Part shown: positions 1 to 4,330 of the stretch, piece by piece
Numbering within the stretch: the first letter of the stretch is position 1
Layout of the letters: each line of letters starts with the position of its first letter
NCBI GenBank assembly: GCA_013816725.1
Contig: JACDEA010000060.1
Span: 1-9,397 of the forward strand
Source: Actinomycetota bacterium
Lineage (GTDB): Bacteria > Actinomycetota > Acidimicrobiia > Acidimicrobiales > JACDEA01
Direction of reading: 5' to 3'
DNA length: 9,397 bases
Position numbers and translations under genes: made by a program
The notes under the pieces: model-generated
Database searches by the model: none
Told to the model about the DNA's origin: nothing
What the model saw: only the letters and a program-made list of their open reading frames with translations

Positions 1-5
1 GCCAT
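1..5 (-). CDS. Start of the next operon gene (5' end only, product unknown)
   Basis: Only an ATG (bases 5-3 read on the minus strand) and two further bases lie inside the window, so nothing can be said from its protein. It is called because the ATG is preceded by a near-perfect Shine-Dalgarno and begins 18 nt after the cytochrome b stop on the same strand. The upstream protein is a b6-type cytochrome b that ends after its fourth helix. A separate subunit IV (PetD-like, carrying the rest of the quinol-oxidation site) or a Rieske protein is therefore the natural expectation, but that is inference. Confidence 0.6.
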
Positions 6-14
6 GATTCGTCG

Positions 15-22
15 CCCTCCTT
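15..22 (-). promoter_or_regulatory. Shine-Dalgarno of the gene starting at 5
   Basis: Read on the minus strand, the bases are AAGGAGGG, nearly the full anti-16S complement. They are followed by nine bases (cgacgaatc) and an ATG. This is the strongest ribosome-binding site in the window and supports continuation of the cytochrome operon past the left edge. Confidence 0.7.
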
Positions 23-23
23 C

Positions 24-830
24 TTACAGCGGTCCACTGACGCCGCCGTCCTTGCGGACACGCCAGAAGTGGATAGCCATGAAAATCACGATGATGAACG
101 GGAAGAACAGCACGTGAAGGACGTACCACCGCAACAGGGTGTCGGTGCCGATGTCGACACCGCCGAGTAGGACGAACCTCACCTGGGAGCCCAATACGGG
201 CGCGTAGCCCATCATGTTCGTGCCGACGGTGACCGCCCACAGCGACAGCTGGTCCCACGGCAGCAGGTAGCCGGTGAACGACAGCAACAGCGTGAGGAGC
301 AGCAGCACGACGCCGACGACCCAGTTGAACTCGCGGGGCGGCTTGTACGCGCCGTGGTAGAAGACGCGACTCATGTGCAGGAACACCGAGATCACCATCA
401 GGTGGGCCGCCCATCGGTGCATGTTTCGTATGAGCAGCCCGAAGGTGATCGACGTCTCCAGCGTCTTGATGTCGTCCCATGCCTGCGCCGCGGTCGGCCG
501 ATAGAAGAACATCAGGAAGATCCCGGTGACCGTAAGGATGATGAACAGGAAGAACGACAGGCCGCCGAGGCAGAGCGTGTAGCTCACCTTCACCGCGTGG
601 CGCTTCACCTTCACCGGGTGAAGGTGGTACAGCACGCTGTTCATGATCACGTAGGACCGGTTCCGGGGACTGTCGGTGTAGCCCTTGCGGAAAATCGACC
701 CGGGCCGGAAGATCGAGGTCCACACCTGCGACCCCTGCGTCTTGGTCCAGGTTTCCGATGCCCCCTTGGCCAGGCGCTGCGAGACCGGGCCGTTCCCGTT
801 GCCGTTGCCGTTACCGCCTCGACGGGCCAT
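24..830 (-). CDS. Cytochrome b6-type cytochrome b, N-terminal (four-helix) subunit of a quinol:cytochrome c oxidoreductase
   Basis: This 268-aa integral membrane protein should carry two b hemes that move electrons from quinol across the membrane. Four hydrophobic helices are visible at about 83-108, 133-157, 170-190 and 234-256. Heme ligands are His138/His152 (13 residues between) and His239/His254 (14 between); the 14-residue second spacing is the b6 type rather than the mitochondrial type. The C-terminal RKDGGVSGPL resembles the end of chloroplast cytochrome b6, and TGYLLPWDQ at 186-194 is also b6-like. Cys87, in the context LCLGG, aligns with the b6 cysteine that binds the extra heme c_i covalently. 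The chain stops after helix four, so a separate subunit IV is expected. The N-terminus is longer than b6, with a Gly-Asn repeat at 5-14 and an amphipathic stretch to about residue 70. The ATG overlaps the ferredoxin stop by one base (TGATG), with GAGG five bases upstream inside the ferredoxin gene, suggesting coupled translation. Family certain; heme c_i inferred. Confidence 0.95.
   Translation of the reverse strand: MARRGGNGNGNGNGPVSQRLAKGASETWTKTQGSQVWTSIFRPGSIFRKGYTDSPRNRSYVIMNSVLYHLHPVKVKRHAVKVSYTLCLGGLSFFLFIILTVTGIFLMFFYRPTAAQAWDDIKTLETSITFGLLIRNMHRWAAHLMVISVFLHMSRVFYHGAYKPPREFNWVVGVVLLLLTLLLSFTGYLLPWDQLSLWAVTVGTNMMGYAPVLGSQVRFVLLGGVDIGTDTLLRWYVLHVLFFPFIIVIFMAIHFWRVRKDGGVSGPL
792..815 (-). 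repeat. Hexanucleotide tandem repeat encoding Gly-Asn units
   Basis: Four consecutive units of GTTNCC (plus strand: gttccc, gttgcc, gttgcc, gttacc) encode the alternating Gly-Asn run near the N-terminus of the cytochrome b. Such short in-frame repeats can change copy number by slippage without breaking the frame. The encoded segment is presumably a flexible cytoplasmic tail. Confidence 0.75.
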
Positions 831-1243
831 CAGAACCTCATTCCGTACGCGTAGCCGTGATTGCTGTCCCGTTGGTGGCGGTCGCCGTCACGCGGCGCGA
901 CGCCGGTCTTGCCCAGGATGATCACGCCGGTTGGGCAGCGGTCGACGCACAACGCGCAGCGCGTGCACACGTCCTCGTCGACCACGAAGATCACGTGGTC
1001 GTCGGGGTCGAGGCCGGGCTGCTCGGTGTTCCTCGCCTCTTCCACCGCCTCGGGCGAGAGCATGTGGATGCACTTCCAGGGGCAGATGTCGACGCAGCCC
1101 TCGCACATGATGCATTCGGACTGGTCGATGTGAAGAAACTGTTTGGGCTTGACCGCCTTGGTCAGGTCGTCGGGCGCGACCTCCTGGAGGACGTAGTCGT
1201 CCCGGAACGCGGGGAGGGGCGGGTTGGCGTCGGTCTTGGCCAT
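830..1243 (-). CDS. Two-cluster [4Fe-4S] ferredoxin, subunit or partner of the cytochrome b complex
   Basis: This 137-aa protein has two CxxCxxCxxxCP-type motifs. The first is C44, C47, C50 and C54; the second is C93, C96, C99 and C103. This is the classic bacterial 2[4Fe-4S] arrangement, in which the last cysteine of each motif serves the other cluster. A 38-residue insert separates the motifs, longer than in small clostridial ferredoxins and more like ferredoxin-type subunits of membrane complexes (NuoI-like). An extra Cys58 follows the first motif. There is no signal peptide or membrane segment, so it should be cytoplasmic. The start at 1243 is preferred because GAGGAGG lies ten bases upstream; an open frame reaching back to 1348 has no such site and would overlap the upstream gene. 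It begins 2 nt after the upstream stop, and its own stop overlaps the cytochrome b start. This position implies a role with that cytochrome. Electron donor and direction of flow are not known from sequence. Confidence 0.93.
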   Translation of the reverse strand: MAKTDANPPLPAFRDDYVLQEVAPDDLTKAVKPKQFLHIDQSECIMCEGCVDICPWKCIHMLSPEAVEEARNTEQPGLDPDDHVIFVVDEDVCTRCALCVDRCPTGVIILGKTGVAPRDGDRHQRDSNHGYAYGMRF

Positions 1244-1245
1244 GC

Positions 1246-1746
1246 CTACGTCGCCTCCTCGGCCGGTCGCAGGAGGGGCCGTCCGTACGCAGATCGCTCG
1301 ACGTCGGTGGTGGCCGGCGCCTTGCCCCGCCGCTGCCACCAGGCCCACCCGTAGAGCTGTGCGCCGACGAGCACGGCGTAGATCCCGCCGGCGATGACAT
1401 CGCGGAGAACCTGGGCCGTGATGATGAAGTGGCCGTTGGTGAGCGGGACGCCCTTCGGAAACAGGAGGTACGGCGGCTTGATGATGCGTCGCAGCGGGCC
1501 AATGGCAAGGCCGCCGATCGGGATGCCGATCTTGTCATCCCGCCACTTGAACTGATTGTCGGCCAGCGCGAGGAAATGGTGCGGTACGACGCCATAGGCA
1601 ACGAACAGCAGAGCAAAGACGAACGTTGCCGCGACGAAGGCCTCGCCCCAACTCAGTGGCTGCCCGACGGGCCGACGGCGGGCGACGGCGAGGAGGATGC
1701 CGACCATGGCGAAGGTGACCACCAGCGACGCTATGAAAGCGGCCAT
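1246..1746 (-). CDS. Small three-helix membrane protein of unknown function, first gene of the cytochrome b operon
   Basis: I do not recognise this 166-aa protein. Three hydrophobic helices are predicted at about 2-22, 36-56 and 116-137. Between helices two and three is a soluble region of about 60 residues with WRDDKIGIPIGG (68-79) and a Pro-rich LFPKGVPLTNGHF stretch (95-107). The C-terminal tail is charged and about 28 residues long. Histidines 56, 57 and 106 sit near membrane borders and could be metal or heme ligands, though nothing shows this directly. The start at 1746 is chosen because GAGGA lies eight bases upstream. The open frame continues to 1845, but that extension would translate the direct repeats upstream and has no good ribosome site. 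Two bases separate its stop from the ferredoxin ATG, so it is almost certainly co-translated with the complex and may be an accessory or anchor subunit. Confidence 0.8.
   Translation of the reverse strand: MAAFIASLVVTFAMVGILLAVARRRPVGQPLSWGEAFVAATFVFALLFVAYGVVPHHFLALADNQFKWRDDKIGIPIGGLAIGPLRRIIKPPYLLFPKGVPLTNGHFIITAQVLRDVIAGGIYAVLVGAQLYGWAWWQRRGKAPATTDVERSAYGRPLLRPAEEAT
1254..1260 (-). promoter_or_regulatory. Shine-Dalgarno that fixes the ferredoxin start
   Basis: On the minus strand the bases GAGGAGG are followed by ten bases and the ATG at 1243. This decides between that start and the longer open frame from 1348. It lies within the last codons of the upstream membrane-protein gene. Confidence 0.7.
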
Positions 1747-1754
1747 AGCTCGGG

Positions 1755-1759
1755 TCCTC
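1755..1759 (-). promoter_or_regulatory. Shine-Dalgarno of the three-helix protein gene
   Basis: GAGGA on the minus strand lies eight bases before the ATG at 1746. It argues for this start over upstream in-frame ATGs as far as 1845. Confidence 0.55.
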
Positions 1760-1800
1760 GACTCCTCTCCGCGTGGCGACGCTGCATTCGATGAAGCTGT

Positions 1801-1842
1801 ATTTCGGTACCTCGTGGATCGAATTTCGGTACCTCGTGAATC
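1801..1842. repeat. Two 16-bp perfect direct repeats, 22-bp period, in the divergent intergenic region
   Basis: The unit atttcggtacctcgtg occurs at 1801-1816 and 1823-1838. With one mismatch the match extends to 20 bases (to 1820 and 1842). The 22-bp spacing is close to two helical turns, so two copies of a regulator would bind the same face of DNA. Each copy contains the GGTACC palindrome. The repeats sit 55-96 bp before the minus-strand operon start and more than 125 bp before the plus-strand start at 1968. A regulatory role is inferred; the repeat itself is directly seen. Confidence 0.7.
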
Positions 1843-1849
1843 CAATCAC

Positions 1850-1855
1850 ATACTA
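1850..1855 (-). promoter_or_regulatory. Weak candidate -10 element for the cytochrome b operon
   Basis: TAGTAT on the minus strand fits the actinobacterial TANNNT pattern. No convincing -35 is present at 17-18 bp. If used, transcription would start near 1843 and the two direct repeats would lie just downstream, in a leader of roughly 100 nt. Confidence 0.2.
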
Positions 1856-1865
1856 CCCCCACCCG

Positions 1866-1879
1866 GGTACTCCCGTACC
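1866..1879. repeat. Short inverted repeat GGTAC-N4-GTACC
   Basis: Perfect 5-bp arms (1866-1870 and 1875-1879) flank tccc. They share the GGTAC core with the direct repeats nearby, which hints at a common binding protein. The arms are short enough that chance is possible. Confidence 0.35.
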
Positions 1880-1909
1880 TGAGCGGCGCGCCGGTTCTAC
1901 CACTTGGCT

Positions 1910-1921
1910 GGGCACGTGTCC
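1910..1921. promoter_or_regulatory. Near-palindrome around CACGTG, possible operator
   Basis: GGGCACGTGTCC is a 12-bp palindrome with a single mismatched pair, lying 35 bp upstream of the candidate -10 at 1956. It is consistent with a dimeric regulator site, but there is no family-level match I can name. Confidence 0.25.
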
Positions 1922-1955
1922 CAACCAGGATTCCCCGCGTCGGCCCCTCTCGGTA

Positions 1956-1961
1956 TACGTT
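1956..1961 (+). promoter_or_regulatory. Candidate -10 element for the cytochrome c / reductase unit
   Basis: TACGTT, within TATACGTT, fits TANNNT and ends six bases before the GTG at 1968. That is the spacing expected when transcription begins on the first base of a leaderless start codon. The -35 region is poor. Confidence 0.45.
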
Positions 1962-1967
1962 GCGACC

Positions 1968-2018
1968 GTGAGCGAGCTGGAGGCGGGCGCGCCGACGATG
2001 GCGGCAGGGAATGCCTGA
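1968..2018 (+). CDS. Possible leaderless 16-aa leader ORF overlapping the cytochrome c start
   Basis: The frame reads GTG at 1968 to TGA at 2016-2018, encoding (V/M)SELEAGAPTMAAGNA. The GTG sits six bases after a TANNNT element, as in leaderless actinobacterial mRNAs. Its TGA lies inside the cytochrome c gene: that ATG is at 2011, an 8-base overlap. Ribosomes ending on the leader would therefore be placed at the cytochrome c start, which has only AGGGA directly abutting its ATG. A GGAGG at 1979-1983 lies within the leader, too far from either ATG to be ideal. The peptide itself shows no motif. It may be a translated coupling device, or chance. Confidence 0.35.
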   Translation: MSELEAGAPTMAAGNA

Positions 2019-2649
2019 AGTTCCCGACCATCTGCTCCAACGGTCACGCGAGCGGCGGGCGGCCCTCGGCATGGGTGGAGACGCGCCGGCGGCGGCCGAC
2101 GCACCTGCGACACCACCGGCAACGACCGGAGCCGCGCCCGCGGCCGCTCCAGTGGCGGCCGCTCCAGCGGTCGTCGACGAGCCCGCCGCCCCGGTCGGAC
2201 CGAATCCGGTGCTCCTCAAGCTCGAAGAGGCCCGCCAGCGCCGCATCCCCACCTGGGCGTTCCCGGTGTTGGTGGCGCTTCCCTTCTGGGCCATCCTCTA
2301 CATCGGCGCGTTCGGAACGCACAAGCACGTCGAGGCCGAGACGCCGCAGCAGGTCGGCTCGCGCGTGTTCTCGAGCAACTGCGCCACGTGCCACGGCGCC
2401 GCCGGGCAGGGTGGCGCGGGGCCCAAGCTGGCCGGCGGCGAGGCCGCGATCACGTTCCCCGACGAGGCCGCCCACATCGACTGGGTCAAGACCGGTTCGC
2501 AGACCAAGCCCAAGGGCACGCGCTACGGCGACCCGGCCCGGCCCGGTGGCCAGCACGTCGTGAACTCGGGAGGCATGCCCGCGTTCGCAGGCAAGCTCAG
2601 CGACGCAGAGATCGCTGCGGTGGTCGCGTACGAACGTGAGAGCCTGTAG
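2011..2649 (+). CDS. Membrane-anchored monoheme cytochrome c
   Basis: This 212-aa protein has a heme c site C124-A-T-C127-H128 and a probable distal ligand Met189 in the motif GGMPAF. It ends in the usual C-terminal helix with LSDAEIAAVVAYE. There is no cleavable signal peptide. A cytoplasmic N-terminus with HLLQRSRERRAALG (7-20) is followed by an Ala/Pro-rich linker (25-64), a charged helix and one membrane helix at about 82-101. The heme domain (about 110-212) is thus held outside the membrane. It probably accepts electrons from the divergently encoded cytochrome b complex and passes them to a terminal oxidase. The ATG at 2011 is the first possible start, because the frame has a stop at 1969-1971 and no GTG or TTG in between. 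It is followed after 3 nt by the reductase gene. Confidence 0.93.
   Translation: MPEVPDHLLQRSRERRAALGMGGDAPAAADAPATPPATTGAAPAAAPVAAAPAVVDEPAAPVGPNPVLLKLEEARQRRIPTWAFPVLVALPFWAILYIGAFGTHKHVEAETPQQVGSRVFSSNCATCHGAAGQGGAGPKLAGGEAAITFPDEAAHIDWVKTGSQTKPKGTRYGDPARPGGQHVVNSGGMPAFAGKLSDAEIAAVVAYERESL
2140..2167 (+). repeat. Direct repeat inside the Ala/Pro linker of the cytochrome c
   Basis: The 13-mer gcggccgctccag occurs at 2140-2152 and 2155-2167 with a 15-bp period, so a five-codon unit was duplicated in frame. It lengthens the Ala/Pro linker between the cytoplasmic tail and the membrane helix. Confidence 0.6.
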
Positions 2650-2652
2650 GGA

Positions 2653-3891
2653 ATGGCCGATGCCCGCGACGTCCTCGTAGTCGGGGGCGGGCCTGCGGGG
2701 GCGGCGTGCGCGTACTGGCTGGCCGAGGCCGGGCACGACGTCCTTCTCGTCGAGAAGAAGCGTTACCCCCGGGAGAAGACGTGTGGTGACGGGCTGACCC
2801 CTCGGGCGGTGAAGGAACTCCAAGCGATGGGGCTGGCCGACGCGCTGGCCGAGCATCACCGCTTCGACGGGCTGCGATCGATCGCGTTCGGCCGCACGCT
2901 GGAGTTGAAGTGGCCGGAGCACCCCGACTTCCCGGACTACGGCTACGTCGTCACGCGCAAGGACCTCGACCACATGGTCGCCGAGCGGGCGGTCAAGAGC
3001 GGCGCCACGTTGTGGCAGGAGTCCGAAGCGCGCGACCCGATCGTCGACGGCGGACTCGTCCGCGGCGCCGTGGTACGTCGCAAAGAGGGAGGCGGAGATC
3101 AGGAGATTCGAGCCCGGTACGTGGTGGTGGCGGACGGATCGCTGTCGCGCTTCGGCCGGGCGCTGGGCACGGCGCGAAACAAATCCTTCCCGCAGGGGAT
3201 GGCGATCCGCGGGTACTACGTGTCGCCCCGCCACGACGAGCCCTGGATCGAGAGCCACCTCGACGTGCGCGACAAACAGGGCAACGTGCTTCCCGGCTAC
3301 GGCTGGATCTTCCCGGTGGGCGACGGTCGGGTCAACGTCGGGGTGGGGTTGCTGTCGACGTTCAACCGGTGGAAGTCGGTCAACACGTCGCACCTCATGG
3401 ACGCGTTCGTCGACTGGGCGCCGAAGTCGTGGGAGCTGTCGCCGGAGACCTCGTGCGGGCCGCCCACGGGCGGGCGACTTCCCATGTCGCTGTCGGTCGG
3501 GCCGCGAGCGGGGCCGACGTGGCTGGTCGTGGGCGACGCCGGCGGCGCCATCAACCCGTTCAACGGCGAGGGCATCGCCTACGCGTACGAGACCGGGCGC
3601 ATGGCGGCCGAAGCCCTGGATGTCGCGCTGCGGACGGGCGACGGTCTGGCGCTGCGTCGCTACGAGGAACGCCTGGCGCAGGAGTACGAGCTGTATTACA
3701 AGGTCGCTCGGGCCTTCGTCCGCATCATCGGCAACCCGCAGGCCATGCGCCTGCTCGTGTCGACCGGGATGCGCAGCCGCACGCTCATGGAATGGGTGCT
3801 GCGGATTATGGCCAACCTGCTGCGCCCCGACGAGCTTGGTCCGGCCGAAGCCGCCTACCGGGCGGTCGCCGCGCTAGCCCGCGCCGCCTGA
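2653..3891 (+). CDS. Geranylgeranyl-reductase-family FAD oxidoreductase, possible menaquinone reductase (MenJ-like)
   Basis: This 412-aa flavoprotein of the GGR / p-hydroxybenzoate-hydroxylase fold probably reduces isoprenoid double bonds. The FAD-binding GGGPAG is at 11-16, after a beta strand and ahead of the acidic Glu34. The family's CGDGLTPRAV motif begins at Cys44. The VADG motif is at 159-162 and the second FAD motif GDAGGAINPFNGEG at 294-307. No membrane helix or signal is evident, so it is a soluble or peripheral enzyme. In mycobacteria a homologue (MenJ) saturates one isoprene unit of menaquinone; in archaea and plants, relatives reduce lipid or chlorophyll side chains. Being 3 nt downstream of a cytochrome c and opposite a quinol-oxidising complex favours menaquinone as substrate, which is inference. 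The start follows AGGGA directly abutting the ATG, a weak site, so coupling to the upstream gene is likely. Its stop touches the stop of the convergent ohr gene with no gap. Confidence 0.9.
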   Translation: MADARDVLVVGGGPAGAACAYWLAEAGHDVLLVEKKRYPREKTCGDGLTPRAVKELQAMGLADALAEHHRFDGLRSIAFGRTLELKWPEHPDFPDYGYVVTRKDLDHMVAERAVKSGATLWQESEARDPIVDGGLVRGAVVRRKEGGGDQEIRARYVVVADGSLSRFGRALGTARNKSFPQGMAIRGYYVSPRHDEPWIESHLDVRDKQGNVLPGYGWIFPVGDGRVNVGVGLLSTFNRWKSVNTSHLMDAFVDWAPKSWELSPETSCGPPTGGRLPMSLSVGPRAGPTWLVVGDAGGAINPFNGEGIAYAYETGRMAAEALDVALRTGDGLALRRYEERLAQEYELYYKVARAFVRIIGNPQAMRLLVSTGMRSRTLMEWVLRIMANLLRPDELGPAEAAYRAVAALARAA

Positions 3892-4320
3892 CTACTCGTC
3901 GCCGGTGGTTACCTGGAGTTGCAGCTCGACCTGGCCGCGGGTGGCGTTGGAGTAGGGGCACACCTTTTCGGTGGCCTCGACCAGTTCCTCGGCGGTCTTC
4001 TGGTCGACGCCCGGGATCTCGGCGTGCAGGGTGACCGCTATTCCGAACCCGCCCTTACCGTTGTCGCCCAGCGCGACGCGCGCCGTCACCGCCGAATCGC
4101 TTGCGTCGAGCTTCTTGCCGCGGGCGACGAGGAGGAGCGCGCTGTGGAAGCACCCCGCGTAACCGGCGGCGAAGAGCTGTTCGGGATTCGTGCCCTCACC
4201 GCCGGGGCCACCGAGTTCCTTGGGCGTGACGAGCATCACGTCGAGATTGCCGTCGCTGGACGCGGCCCGGCCGTTGCGGCCGCCCCACGCGGTCGCTTCT
4301 GCGGTGTAGAGGGCGTTCAT
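3892..4320 (-). CDS. ohr: Organic hydroperoxide resistance protein (Ohr, OsmC superfamily)
   Basis: Ohr is a thiol peroxidase that reduces organic and fatty-acid hydroperoxides to alcohols with a reactive cysteine pair, in the cytoplasm. All four key residues are present: Arg15, Glu47, Cys57 (in FAAGYAGCFHSAL) and Cys121 (in VCPYSNATRG). Each is exactly four positions before Arg19, Glu51, Cys61 and Cys125 of the well-studied enzyme. The 142-aa length is normal. The VCPYSNATRG motif distinguishes Ohr from OsmC. It begins 10 nt after the ATP-grasp gene on the same strand, so the two are probably co-transcribed. There is no obvious ribosome site and no linked OhrR regulator in the window. Confidence 0.96.
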   Translation of the reverse strand: MNALYTAEATAWGGRNGRAASSDGNLDVMLVTPKELGGPGGEGTNPEQLFAAGYAGCFHSALLLVARGKKLDASDSAVTARVALGDNGKGGFGIAVTLHAEIPGVDQKTAEELVEATEKVCPYSNATRGQVELQLQVTTGDE

Positions 4321-4330
4321 GACGCCAACG

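Noticed and set aside
1244..1348. Longer ferredoxin starting at 1348
   Set aside because: It would overlap the upstream gene by about 100 bases with Arg/Ala-rich sequence of no ferredoxin character; GAGGAGG fits the start at 1243.
1747..1845. Longer N-terminus for the three-helix membrane protein (ATG at 1845)
   Set aside because: The extra residues simply translate one direct repeat and following sequence, and a Shine-Dalgarno fits the ATG at 1746 immediately before the first membrane helix.
2044..3393. 449-codon minus-strand open frame across the cytochrome c and reductase genes
   Set aside because: It covers two well-supported genes on the other strand and its translation shows no recognisable fold or motif; a GC-bias shadow.
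3880..3900. Possible terminator at the convergent reductase/ohr junction
   Set aside because: The two stop codons abut with no intergenic base and no hairpin with a T-run is visible. The same is true at 8714-8720.
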